Source: Scolanthus callimorphus (taxonomy: Eukaryota; Cnidaria; Anthozoa; Actiniaria; Edwardsiidae). Taken from it: DNA of 64,000 nucleotides. The notes beneath the pieces are model-generated. The model saw only the letters and a program-made list of their open reading frames with translations, searched no databases and had not been told where the DNA came from. The stretch covers positions 18,788,146 through 18,852,145 of the forward strand of contig CM066919.1 of the NCBI GenBank assembly GCA_033964015.1, in the 5' to 3' direction. The position numbers were made by a program, and so were the translations under genes. The first letter of the stretch is position 1, and each line of letters begins with the position of its first letter. This document shows, in pieces, positions 53,128-64,000 of this stretch.

Positions 53128-54454
53128 CCTCCTATAGGAGGCAATGGTTTGCCTCCTATCTCTCAAATAGAAGACAGTCTGTTGCTATTGGTAATACCTA
53201 CTCAGAAAATCTAAGTGTGTTTCATGGAGTTCCACAGGGTTCAGTGCTAGGGCCTCTCCTATTCCTCATCTATATAAACGACTTCTATAGATGTAGTCGC
53301 TTTTTAATTTTCATATATTTGCTGATGATACAAACCTCTTTGCTTCTCATACTAGCTTACAAACACTAGAAAAGGGCATCAATGAGAATCTTACATTTGT
53401 GTCTAATTGGCTTACAGCCAATAAACTTTCCCTTAATATTGATAAAACCAACTTTGTTATATTTCATCCACCTCAAAAAGCCTCTAATTATGATGTACGA
53501 CTAGTGATCAATGGACAGTCTATTAAGAAAGCTAAGTGTATTAAGTACCTTGGGATTCTCATTGACTCTCATCTTAGCTGGAAACAGCATATATTGCATA
53601 TTTCAAAAAAGGTTAAGCGTTGTGTGGGCATTCTCTCAAAAGTCAGACATTATGTAAATGCTGCCACTCTTTCCATGCTATATTATTCACTAATTTATCC
53701 TTTTCTAACCTATGCAGCTGTGACATGGGGGAACACCTACACAACCACCCTAAGGCCTCTTCTTGTCCTCCAGAAGAGGGCAATTCGATTAATGACTTTT
53801 TCGGAATTTAGAGCTCATTCAGATCCAATCTTCCATGCCCTTGGTCTACTTAAATTACCTGAAATAATATTTTTGCATAATGCACTCTTTATGTATGATT
53901 TCTATTCAGATCGTCTGCCCTCTGTTTTTGATTGTTTCTTCTTATCAGTCAACAGGATACATCAACACTATACCAGACTAGCAGCTAAGAAAACGTATTT
54001 CCTTCCTAAAATAAGAACTAATTATGGAAAATTTAACATCCGCTTCCTAGGCGCTAAAGTCTGGAACTCAATTTCTGAAGAATTCAAAAGTAAACCACGA
54101 CCCTCTTTCAAGAAACTTTTGATTGACTCCTTCATCAATTCATATAATACTAACTAAGTTTTCACCATTCCTCCTAGTTATATATATCTAGATAATCTTT
54201 AAGCCACTTTCCCTTGTTCGTTTTGTATTAGTGTTTTTGTCCTGTATCTGCTGCCCGTGTATCTTGTTGATGTATCTACCTACAACTCTACAATTAATTT
54301 TTCCTATAGACCCTAGGCCGAGGTACTTGGCTCGATTAGTCCTGACTATTTCCAAGTGCCTTGTGCTCCATTAACCTGTAAAAACAAACTCATAAATCCT
54401 GTATCTTTTTCTTACGAGTGCTAAATAAAGTGTTGTTGTTGTTGTTGTTGTTGT
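53128..54454 (+). mobile_element. 5'-truncated L2/CR1-type LINE, reverse transcriptase C-terminal part
   Basis: A reverse transcriptase fragment starts near 53140: [20 protein letters not shown], then [18 protein letters not shown], a frame slip, the catalytic FADDTNLF in another frame, and an open frame of 252 codons to 54157 (WLTANKLSLNIDKTNFVIF, KYLGILIDSHLSWKQHI, LKLPEIIFLHNALFMYDF). The thumb and C-terminal end are intact, but the endonuclease and first RT motifs are missing. The 3' end is AATAAAGTG(TTG)n at 54424-54454, the tail style of L2/CR1-like elements. The frame slip makes it inactive. Confidence 0.9.
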
Positions 54455-54974
54455 CTCTTTAGAGAAGGCACGAGAACGGAGAGCGGCACGAACACGGAGT
54501 CTCTTTCGGCGAGCGCCAAATGGTGCTGGCTTTCGCAGTCTAAATACCCCGAAAAACAAATCAGAATTCCCCAGATACAGTGCGGAAAAAAAACTGAAAT
54601 CACGTGAAAGACGCAGGGATGAGAATATCGCGGGATTAAACTGAGGCACAGAGCTGATTGATTTGGGAAAATAAATAAAAAAACAGTGTTTATAATTGAT
54701 CTTTATATCATTTACTAATCGATTGATAATAACCTGCCATGCATCATAGATAGTTCTGTACATCAAATACGCTAGTAATCTATATAAAATTTTAACTTAA
54801 CTACAATTAAACTATAAAAATTAAATGTACTTCTAATATAATTATGAAAATCCTACTAATATAAATGAAATACTTTTGATACCATACTCCCATGATAGGT
54901 CGCTCTATTACTCAAGGGAGGGGTAGGAAAACGATCGTTCGGGTGTTAATCCTATATTTAATAACCACAAACAA

Positions 54975-55487
54975 TAGGCCATGTTCAAATTACGCTCCAA
55001 TGGCTACAAACAATAACCTCAAGTCGAGGCTCTCTTCTAAAATTACAGTAAATGTATTAAACTTGGAGAGAACCTCGTTTTGAAGCTTTTGTCTTGTGAG
55101 CATTGGAGCGTAATGGGGAGTTTGCAGGTGTTGCGTGACATTTTGAATTTTAATCCTTGCAAAATAAAAACTCCTAATTTGAAAAGAGCTCACCGAAATG
55201 CGTGAAATCCTCAAATTTGAGGTGATTTCGACAAATAACACAGAAGTTAAGAGCGTCGGAAGTTGGTTGTTTTCCTATAGGTTTAATGTGGTGGGCAACA
55301 GTTTCCCACCACAACATTAAACGCATAGAGAAACAGCCTACTTCGGGCGCCAATAACTTTGCTAATATTTATCCAAATCAACTCAAATTTTCGGCTTTTT
55401 CTAATTTCGGCAAGCTCTTTTCAAATATGGTATTTTCATTTTGTTAGGATCAAGATTCAAAAACTCCCTGCAAACTCCCCATTCGAA
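54975..55487. mobile_element. Two overlapping inverted-repeat elements
   Basis: ATTACGCTCCAATG near 54990 pairs with CATTGGAGCGTAAT near 55100. From 55108 a second element pairs ATGGGGAGTTTGCAGG and TTTGAAAAGAGCTCACCGAA with the inverse at about 55405-55485; its centre is a hairpin, TTTAATGTGGTGGG with its inverse (55281-55322). No protein is encoded. 54455-54974 shows nothing recognisable. Confidence 0.65.
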
Positions 55488-55798
55488 CCCGGGCTATTCT
55501 GCAAACTCTTCGCCAAGCAAAAAACTGAGAATCGGTATCCTCCCGTCACAGCGAAAACGGTTGTTTGTGGCGCTCTTAATTTTCAAAACGTGGTTTTAGT
55601 TTTTGTTATTTATCTTTCGCCAGTCGAACCATCATCATTTTGTCTTCCGCAAGTATAAGCCAACCAGGTAACTGTCTAGTCTAGATTAAAATAATTGCTT
55701 ATATTGATGAGCAGTTTTTTAAAAAGAATCGAAAAAGCTGGGAGATAGCTTATTTCATCTAGATTTAAATTAAGATTTAAAGGATTTAGGGACCGTTC

Positions 55799-56186
55799 AT
55801 TATTTATAGGGAGTAGTGGGCTGGATAAACCGCTGCCAGGTTTCTCTAAAACATTCACAGCCCGTATAGCTTTTGGGTTCATTTTTTTCTGCCAGGGTAT
55901 AAATTGCCATTGAGTCTTGAAAGTTAAATACCACACGTTGAATGAATCACTAAAATCTGTCTTTAAAAATACACCTAATAATACTATTTAAAAATGTTTT
56001 GGCTACTTTCGTATTGGGTTCCCCTGATCTCTGAGCTTTTTTTAAAACAATGTTGAGTATATAGTTGGACTTACGTACCCTAGTACATTTGACTTAATCA
56101 TAAATTCTATACCCCGGTAGATTTGACTTACAAATAGGTACTATAGTTGGCTAGCCCGGTACTCCCTGTAAATAATGAACGTTCCC
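55799..56186. mobile_element. Family A transposon, PIF/Harbinger-like, 388 bp
   Basis: The ends are GGGACCGTTCATTATTTATA and GTAAATAATGAACGTTCCC, continuing GGGAGTA / TACTCCC. TTA flanks both sides (55796-55798, 56187-56189). It is the shortest of the three family A copies and lacks the long G run. Confidence 0.85.
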
Positions 56187-56832
56187 TTATAAACAGAAGC
56201 CAGAATGTGGTTTTGGCGATCTTACAAATCGCTGTACCTCACTCTAGTAGAAAGCACACCAATATAGTGAAATGTAAATAGGACATTTGCATGATGACGT
56301 GGTTGACTACAACTACCAGAAACTTTTGCTTGGCGGCTTATTGTGTAGAAAATTAAGGCTGTTATGCTCTTATTGCTGATCTGAATAAGAAAAGGAAACT
56401 GAAAAGGATTCTGGTAGTTGTTGTCAAATGACGTCATCGTGTTTTTCGGGGAGGGGGGGGGATATTCTTACTGAGGGGCTGAGTTTTATTTTTTTGGACA
56501 TATTTTAGGCGTTCCGTGGGCTGCCATGAATCCACAGTCGAAAACATATGCATATTATATATTATCTCATTAACGAAATTGACCAATCAGCATCCTTCTT
56601 CAAAATCTTGAGAATCACGCAATTCCGGGCACGTTTTGGGAACTCGGTGTTCAGTCGTCTCGTGTCAAGCAACGACTGTAGGAGTGTACAGAGAAAACGC
56701 GGCTGAAAATTCAGGCTAGTATAGCTTGTGAGCAACGTGGCTTAGAATATATATGTTGTATATATAGTTTACAAGGGACGGTTTTTACACGTAACCGTCC
56801 GGGTCTACCTGAAATCCATCCTTGTCCTCTTG

Positions 56833-59800
56833 TTACTCTGTACTCTCTTCTCTGTCCTCCTCTTGTATCGTCTCTGGAGCGGACAGCAAGTCAGGGTCGA
56901 AATCACCCAGCCCTTGGATCATGGACTCCCGCTCATTCTTGGACGCGCTTAGCTGCCGTAGGACCAACTTCTTGTACACACCGCCCTTGGCGAGCAGAGA
57001 GCTGTGATCTCCACGCTCTACGATGTGACCTTTGTCCATCACGAGTACCTGGAACAAAGGATGGTACTCACATCAGGCGGGACTCCTGTGGCACGCTTAA
57101 GTTAGCCTGCGAGCACACCGCTGACAAACGACTCGCACGCGCAGTCCAACAAGACACACGCAGCCGCGTTCAAATTCCCGCCGCTAGCAAAAACAGCGGT
57201 GTGGCCTGCGAGCCGGTTTTCCAGTGAGTTTTTCCGGATATTTATTTATGTGTTGGCGCGCAGGATTCCTGTAGCGCGGGGGAATCCACAGGAATCCCGC
57301 GCACATAAAAAAGAAAATCAAATATCCGAAGAAAAAAATGCTGGAGAGTCGGCTCATAGGTTGTTACGCTTTAGCAACGCATACCGCCTACTGCTCATTC
57401 CCAGAAAGAATTCGAGCATTTATTGAGTTTAAATGCTTGTTTTCCTGCCAGAACACATTCGGGAGCTCAAAATTAATTTCCGGGCGATTAAACGGAAACT
57501 TTTACGACTGTGAAAACAACGGGAATTTTGAGAAACACCACAGATTTATCTGGAGGTGTTAACGGCTAGATCAGCAGGTCCGAAAAGTAACCGGGCGTTT
57601 TGAGAAACGGCCCCAGAGATCCGTTCACGATCACTTTTTTGTGTTCCCGAGGCGGTCGCTTACGAGAGCTTTGACTGTATAATCGAATTCGATTATGGGA
57701 TTTCGGAGTTGGTTTATCAGATATCAGAGATATCCCCAAGCCTTTCTTGTAAGACGTTTCATAACCACAGGGAACCGCATTTGAACATGTATATTTGTGG
57801 TATACAAGTGCATACACTTACATTTTTTTTTTACATTTAGTAGGCTACCCCACTTTCCCTTGTATGTAAACCTCCTTTATGTAAACCCTTCACTTGCGCA
57901 ACTTACCAAGTTTGCGTTGCGGACGGTGGATAGACGATGAGCTATCACCAACACTGTCCGGTCAATCATGGCTCGATCAATCGCTTGTTTCACCAAGTGC
58001 TCGCTCTCTGCATCCAAAGCACTTGTCGCCTGTGATTGGGAAGAGAAGGAGTTTAGCAGTCTGTACCCTGCTAGCAGGCGTTGGTTGGCTGTTTTAGGTC
58101 ATTTGATGGCGAGAATCCCGATGCAGCGCCGTAGACGGGTCTTGGACGGGTCAAACTTCGGTCTGGGGCGAGTGACAAAACGAGAGGGTGGGGTCACTCG
58201 CCTCAGAACGGATTTTGACCCGTCCAAGATGGCACCCGCATCGGATTCTCGCTCGATTATCGTCGTAAAACGACCTAGGCAACCAACGCCTGCTAGCAGG
58301 CTAAGAAGACTGGGAACACTATGTCCTTGGACAATAAATCCGTTTGAGTCTAATTGCTATTCGTAGCTAGGGAGGAGGCCCAGGGAATTCCCCGAGGGTT
58401 GATCTGCCTTCCTCAAGTGATTGCATCTTGGTAGCATGTCGACCCCCATCCAAGAAGAGTTTGCCATGCTAGGACCCCCAGTATGTTCAGTCTACTGCGA
58501 CCAAGGGGTGGAGGACACGGGTTGCAAGGGGGAGCATGTTGGCCGACCAAATAGGTACAGATAATTCCTAGTAGTGCATTGTACTGCGAAACAATCCAAC
58601 TAATATCACAAACATCCGTAAAGGGAGAGACAAACGTCGACGAACAGCGTGCGTATTGTTAAAAAGCAAGTCCCTGACACAGGTGACGATGTTCGCTCAA
58701 GTTTCTTTCTTCCCTTTACTGATTTAGAGGGGATTGTTTTGCAGTCTAAGTGAATTGACCTCTTTCGCTTGGGCATAATGTTGTCCCATTTCAGATCACG
58801 TGGCATTCATTTGAATAATCTTTCTTTGTTTGGGTTGCTTCCATATTCGTATATCCTTCGGTGCATAGCCTTTTTGGAGATACATCGGAAGTCGCGGATC
58901 GTAATGCATTATAGTCTAGCTTCGGTACAAACAAATCACCAAACAATGGGCAGGTTTTCCCAGTGGAATTCATTTTTGAAAAAAAACTGCCCATTGTTTG
59001 GTGATTTGCGTGTACCGAAGCTAGACCACAACGCATTGCAATCCACGACTTCCGATGTATCTCCAAAAAAGGCCTATGCACCGAAGGATATATGAATATG
59101 GAAGCAACCCAAAAAAGGCCTATAAAAAGGCCTATAGCAGAAAAACAAAGAAAGAATACTCATGGGAATGCCATGTGATCTGAAATGGGACAACATTACG
59201 CCCAAGGTAAAGAGGTATTTTTGCATTACAAACCTCATCCAGCAAGAGTATTTCGGGATCCATTAGTAACGCCCTGGCGATAGCCACTCGCTGTTTTTGT
59301 CCTCCTGACAGCTTGACACCTCGCTCACCACCTGGGTCTGGTAGCCTTCCTGGAAAGTCATATCAACACGTTTAGCGCATTTAACCTACAGAGCTATCCA
59401 GGCATTCCCCTGCTAGCAGAGGCCTCTTTTCTCTGCATTTCGCTGGCTGAGGGTCGCGAGGAAAAGATACCTCTCCGTCCACAACCTTGGACGGTTTGCT
59501 GACCGTTTCTTGAGCCCACTATATGCGCATGCGTATCTACAGACGTTTTTCGCTGGGGGGCTCAAATGATATCAGCGGAAAACGTCTGTAGATATGCGTG
59601 CGCTCTAGTAATCGTAATGTCCGGTGGGTTTCACAACAGATTAACTACAATAGGTGCTTAGAACTGTATAAACAGCATTGGCTGGTATAGGCCAACTGTG
59701 AAACTTCGGGATCGGCCACGAAACCCAAGCAAACAAAACGTCCAACTAAACACGTTTCTACATACCTCGAAACCCGTAATGAAGTCGTGTGCATTTGCTT

Positions 59801-62800
59801 GTTTTGCGGCCTCTTCGATCTGAAATGAAATAATTACACCTATAAGTCAGCGCTTTGCGAGCAACCGTTCAACGTTTAAACAAAAACATGACAATTATAC
59901 GAGGGTAGCATATTGACCTGTATCAGTCTTCTAACATATGGCCCTCATGAGTGTCAGTGTGGTGAGTTTTGTAACGCAGAGGTTGGGCAACTTCCGACGG
60001 TCCTCGTGGTTCTTTAATTAACGTCCCTCTAGTTCAGGTTAGTGTAGTGTATGTGAGAGACGGGACCTACGGTTTAACGTCCTTATCCGAGAAGACGCGA
60101 AGCTCTAACCGTTTGCAGATGTTGGAACAAAGGCAGTACATTCTCCTCAATTATACTAGTAATAGTTCTCACTAGAGCTGCCCCCGTGCCTTTTAAACTG
60201 CAGATGTAATAAGTATTCAATTAACATTTTTACAGCTGTTTCAGACAACACACGAACCCACCGTTATCAGCTTGTTGGAGTTTGTCAGTTGTATTACAAA
60301 ACCGTTAAGATACATGTGAAATTCTATAAGCCGAAACTCCTACAAACAATTCTAACCAAAAGTACGAAAAGCCGTCAAAACTCTTACGAAACTCTAGCGA
60401 AATACCGAAAATTCTTAAAACTATTGTGTCACAATTCCAAAACGACTATTAATACACATTCTTACTCAGAAACACTTGCGCACAAAAATCTTGTTTGAAA
60501 ACTCTATGAATACTTGAAAGCTTAAAGCCAATTGATCTTTCCGGAAATACTTACAACGGAGAACAGAACACAGGACTTTAGACTCTCGTTGGCTGTCTCT
60601 GCTTCGCGACTTCTCTGCTTTTGCTCTTTTTCAATCGCTGCTCCCTAATAACCTATATCTGCGTTTTTATACCAGCTATCACCTAAAGCTGCTAAAGAGC
60701 TTATAATAGAACTTAATTTAACAGAACAAAAAACGCGTTCCGCCCTTGCGAGATTTCCGGTCAACAAAGGTACTATTTTAACCTACTTAGTATACTTTAG
60801 AGGCAACCATTACACAGCAGACAGCGCACACATCGGAAGAAGACAAAAACGCCTACTTCTCCCTTGTGCTGATGCAAAAAATAATAATTCTAAAGTCCTC
60901 TTTCTAAGTTTTGTGAACTTATAAAAAGGAATCTTGTCGGTAAATTATCACATTCTTTCGTAGCGGACCTATTGTTAAGCACAATAGCAACCATTTTGAA
61001 TGCTTTACCACTATTATGAGGTTTAGAGCTCTTAGCTTTGTGAACATTCAAGTTTACACAGCCACAGCAGCTCAACATTTGCTAATTCTGAACTATGGAT
61101 TGCACTGACTGACTTCGGCTGAGCGTCTCCTTAGAGTTTTTGGTGATTTATTAAATGTCACGACCAGTTTGTTGTGAATGTTTAGAATTTTTATTGTCCG
61201 CCAGTGACAACAGTAGAGGTCTCAAACCCACGCTGCGAGTCACGTGATCTGGTCATCCAATCATAAACGTTACCCAAGACCTTTTGCGGGCCCTTTGCGA
61301 GTCACGTGATCTGATCATCCAATCATAAACGTTACCCGATACCTTTTGCGGGCCCTGCTCCGACGGATCGAGATTTTTTCTGCCATATGTACCATATACC
61401 CTTATATTTTCTCTTTACGCGGGGGATTCTATAATGCCTCCTCGGGTTTTGGCGCCAAAAACCCTGCGGGGGCAAATAGACCCTGAGTGTTGGCCCGCCC
61501 GGGGTTTGAACTCCCAACTTCACGCACATAAGCCCGGCGTTCTATCACTATTGCTACTGGGAATAGGCCATTTGCAGCTCAACAGTCATGTGCTTGTTAT
61601 TTCGCTACGAGCCTATGAATAGACCTCTAGATTCCCAAGGGTAAATCAATTACTGTGCATGACTGGAGGGCAAACAAACTGTTTAGTTGACTTGTTTAGG
61701 AAATCGCAAAGAAATTTAACTGAATTAATCGACCAAGTTCTTTATGAACAGGTAAAACCATTATAGATCAGATACGTTTCAATTTTCTTTTCTCGAGTAC
61801 ACCCACGTGACAGACGAACTGCAAAAGGCTTTGAGCGGTTTACACATGACTGTCGTGAAAACAATTGCAATTGAGCAATCACTAGCCAGTCAGAATCGAG
61901 AGAAATCACGACTTGCTCCTAAATGGCTTTTTCTCAGCCAATTGCAAGCCGCACCAATTACTAAGTAATTACACAATTGTATTTACTACAGAATTTGATT
62001 GGCTGAGTAAAACGAGTAGTCAATGAGAACGCAAAGCAATCGCAATTACATAACAAATATTGACAGTTATGTCAAATCCGCGCTACTACAGTACAAACCT
62101 CTCCTTGCGTCGCATCTCGGCCATAGGCGATGTTGTCTGCTATAGAACACGCGAACAGTACAGGCTCTTGACTGACGAGTGAGATCTTACTGCGATACCA
62201 CAGCAGATCCAGCGTGGAGATATCGGACTCGCCAATCCTGATCGTTCCCTTAATCGGATCGTAGAATCGCTCGATCAACCCGATGACAGTCGATTTGCCG
62301 CCTCCAGACGGCCCCACTAGCGCAACGGTCTCGCCTGGCTCCAGTTTGAAACAGAGACCCTACAAGGGTACGATAATCATAATGATGATATAATAAGAAG
62401 CTTTACAATTAGGCACATTAGGCACATCCAACGAGGTGTTCGTGTAGGCCGCACACACGGCCTTGTCATGCAGTGATATTTGGAGTGTTCAAACTAATTT
62501 ATGCCTGTGTGCGATGGTAGAAAAGCGAACACAGGGAGACGTTACCTTTATGCAACAGCATATACAAGAATGGACTGTTCCATTTACGTTGTGTTACCCC
62601 CCTAGCGAGGAACTTCGAATGTCCACAGGAATTTCCACGGGGACATTTTGTTGTTGATCCTCAAATTTCCACAGGGGTCTTATCACCCTGCTATTTCCTC
62701 AGGGCCTCTCGTTTAATCCTGAATTCCCCCAGACGAAGGGTTGTTTTAAATTTTCGCTGGGGCAATGCAGGAGCCCTGGATTTTCCACAGGGTACAGCAT

Positions 62801-63409
62801 TGCTTGGAAATTTAGTTCCTCGATAGGGGGATTATGGCTTTTATTGGAACAGCCAAACAACAGCATCTGTATTACTGGTACCTTCAACACTTGGGTATCC
62901 TCCCGTGACGGGTAATGAAAATCCACATTGTCAACTCAATCGCTACAGGAAAAAAGTAAGATAAAAACTAATAAGTAAAGAGTTAAAGTAAGGTGTAAAG
63001 TAACCTGCTTGACAAAATTTCCTCAATTATAAAACAACAACGGAAAGTGAAAGGGGAAGTGAAATATCCTGGAAAGGAAATAAAGAAAAGCTAACGTCGA
63101 CATTTGTGGATAAAATTGTGGTTAAAGTAAGGTGTAAAGTAACCTGCTTTACAACATTTCCTCAATTATAAAACAACAACGGAAAGCGAAAGGGGAAGTG
63201 AAATATCCCGGCAAAGGAAATAAAGAAAAGCTAACGTCGACATTTGCGGACGACAATGAATAAAATGACTTCTGTGACAAAGGCTAAGTTGAAATACAAA
63301 ATGAAAAATACAAACTTTCATTGACTGAGGGCAATCTGACACCACCCTCAATAGGAATCTTGGGAACGCGATCCATGAGTTCAAACATACGCACGGACGC
63401 ACCAACAGC
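56833..63409 (-). CDS. ABCB-type half transporter (ABCB10/ABCB8-like), nucleotide-binding domain, one-base frameshift
   Basis: C-terminal ATPase half of an ABC subfamily B exporter; ABCB8/ABCB10 relatives sit in the inner mitochondrial membrane. Exons in transcript order: 63409-63316, 62934-62882, 62359-62099, 59819-59766, 59349-59234, 58029-57907, 57048-56833. They carry [17 protein letters not shown] (end of the membrane domain), [12 protein letters not shown] (A-loop), Walker [11 protein letters not shown]-loop [10 protein letters not shown], signature [14 protein letters not shown], Walker [16 protein letters not shown], and the H-loop VIAHRLSTV. The tail is acidic ([10 protein letters not shown]...EEDREESTE). 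Exon 59349-59234 is 116 nt where 117 is needed: after EGYQTQV the frame slips just before GERG (CAGGTGGTGAGCG, one G short of the family pattern). All other junctions are in phase. The membrane domain lies to the right of the window. Confidence 0.9.
57226..57333. mobile_element. Short palindromic MITE
   Basis: TTTTCCGGATATTTATTTAT pairs with the inverse ending AAATATCCGAAGAAAA; the centre pairs GCGCAGGATTCCTG with CAGGAATCCCGCGC. It lies in the last intron of the ABCB gene. Confidence 0.65.
58067..58301. mobile_element. Palindromic MITE, 235 bp (family S)
   Basis: The ends CCTGCTAGCAGGCGTTGGTT and the inverse continue through TTTTAGGTC and GATGGCGAGAATCCCGATGC. The inner GACGGGTCTTGGACGGGTCA is also paired. 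It begins about 40 bp from the acceptor side of ABCB exon 58029-57907. Confidence 0.75.
58757..59216. repeat. 460-bp foldback in an ABCB intron
   Basis: Arms of about 200 bp are nearly perfectly inverted: CTTGGGCATAATGTTGTCCC on the left and the inverse near 59185-59205; GGTGATTTG(C/T) and CCAAACAATGGGCAG surround the centre near 58975. The right edge is about 17 bp from the 5' splice site of exon 59349-59234. The open frames on both strands here reflect the palindrome. Confidence 0.85.
59820..62098. other. Large ABCB intron, mostly featureless
   Basis: It contains a 72-bp tandem duplication at about 61225-61345 (GCGAGTCACGTGATCTG(G/A)TC twice, each with a CACGTG box). On the minus strand at about 61565-61490 there is tRNA-like sequence: A-box-like TAGCAATAGTGATAGAACGC and B-box-like GGGAGTTCAAACCCC; the anticodon arm does not fold, so it is a tRNA-derived SINE or relic, not a tRNA gene. 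Nothing else is recognised. Confidence 0.5.
62571..62856. mobile_element. Family I element with GGAATTTCCAC motifs
   Basis: The ends TGGACTGTTCCATTTACG and TTATTGGAACAGCCA match the element at 15495-15880, as do the flanking-edge phrases GCGAGGAACTTCGAATGTCC and AGTTCCTCGATAGGGGG. Internal motifs AATTTCCACGGGG, AATTTCCACAGGGG and TTTTCCACAGGG recur. It ends 26 bp from ABCB exon 62934-62882. Confidence 0.75.
62983..63247. repeat. 138-bp tandem duplication
   Basis: GTTAAAGTAAGGTGTAAAGT begins at about 62983 and again at about 63120; both copies run through CCTCAATTATAAAACAACAA and GCTAACGTCGACATTTG with a few substitutions. It lies in an ABCB intron. Confidence 0.8.
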
Positions 63410-63465
63410 CTGTTAAAGGAACAGTAAACAAGTTAGGATATCAAATATTTGACAGTCAAAACGTC

Positions 63466-63846
63466 TAATGGATGATTCCAGCTATAATGAATGCACACGC
63501 TGCATATCGGTAGTTGTGTTACAATTCAAAGGCATTTCTAAATAAAAGAAAGCTCGCGCGCTTATAGCTGGAATCGTCCGTTATTTTTTTTGATTTTGGG
63601 TTTGCTGTTCGGCCAGTCAAACCATCTGAGCCAATCAGATTCTTGCCCTGTTTCGCCAAGTGCAGTCGCCTGGCTTCCCTCTACACGAAAACCAGACAAC
63701 GTCGCGACGAAAGCCAAGCGGCTGCACTAGACGAAAAACAGGGCAAGAATCTGATTGGCTTATAAGGTTTGACTGATGGGGCAGATAAGACAAAGCAAAT
63801 CGATGTCTTTAAAATGCGCGTCGCGATACAATGATATCAGCTGTAA
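63466..63846. mobile_element. Family C MITE (118 bp) next to a family G element
   Basis: TAATGGATGATTCCAGCTAT and the inverse ending GGAATCGTCCGTTA bound 63466-63583. From about 63588 a family G copy follows, with the TTGCCCTGTTTCGCCAAGTG hairpin and the right end ATGATATCAGCTGTAAC, related to 14212-14480. Confidence 0.7.
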
Positions 63847-63874
63847 CGCTAGAACAGATTTCGTATGACTGTGA

Positions 63875-64000
63875 TTAGCGCCGTGACACGGCGCGGCACT
63901 GTCGCGGTCGCGGCACGGAACCTGGCCTACTGTAGATACCGAATAAAATAGCGTAGTCGCGGCACGGTCGCGGCGCGGCACAGCTTTGTCGCGGAACTTT
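63875..64000. repeat. GC-rich CGCGGCACGG repeat at the window edge
   Basis: Words such as GTCGCGGTCGCGGCACGG and GTCGCGGCACGGTCGCGGCG recur within 120 bp. It could be the terminal repeat of an element continuing past the window. No gene is visible. Confidence 0.4.

Noticed and set aside
61490..61565. tRNA gene on the minus strand
   Set aside because: A- and B-box-like words are present but the anticodon and acceptor stems do not pair, so it is at most a tRNA-derived relic.

Overview
This is eukaryotic, intron-rich nuclear DNA, most likely from an anthozoan cnidarian (a sea anemone such as Nematostella is my best guess from protein style and repeat content; species cannot be proven from sequence alone). 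The coding part is a small fraction of the window; the rest is introns and intergenic DNA packed with short inverted-repeat transposons, LINE remnants, minisatellites and long G/C homopolymers.

Layout. 1-3.7 kb: intronic or intergenic repeats, including a decayed tyrosine-recombinase fragment. 3.7-16.8 kb (+): the C-terminal 579 residues of translation initiation factor eIF3 subunit C in 17 phase-consistent exons; the N-terminal exons lie left of the window or were not found. 17-21 kb: MITEs and a large palindrome with TATA-like boxes. 21.1-27.7 kb and 32.0-44.4 kb (+): two tandem SLC22-type (organic ion transporter, MFS) genes with the same nine-exon structure, with a stranded exon-5 relic between them. 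48.3-49.3 kb (+): an intronless EXD1-like DEDDy exonuclease with a C-terminal CxxC/CxxC finger resembling Stc1. 50.9-54.5 kb: LINE remnants. 56.8-63.4 kb (-): the nucleotide-binding half of an ABCB-type half transporter (ABCB10/ABCB8-like); its membrane domain is to the right of the window.

Notable points. Copy 1 of the SLC22 pair is a clean 532-codon frame, whereas copy 2, the ABCB gene and the exonuclease carry single-base deletions, all explainable as a homopolymer or G-run shortened by one. These are either recent inactivations or consensus errors. The paralogous SLC22 introns act as an internal before/after comparison: they reveal an empty site for one transposon, a private 1.2 kb insertion in copy 2, and growth of a pyrimidine-rich intron into a 70-bp minisatellite of about 33 units. 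Several transposon families could be delimited with target-site duplications (3-bp TWA, 5-bp, 7-bp, 9-10-bp), which allows tentative superfamily assignment. I found no CRISPR array, operon or bacterial-type system, and no convincing new multi-gene system; the strongest candidates for novelty are the exonuclease-Stc1-like fusion, the foldback with TATA/Inr arms, and the splice-site-derived repeats.
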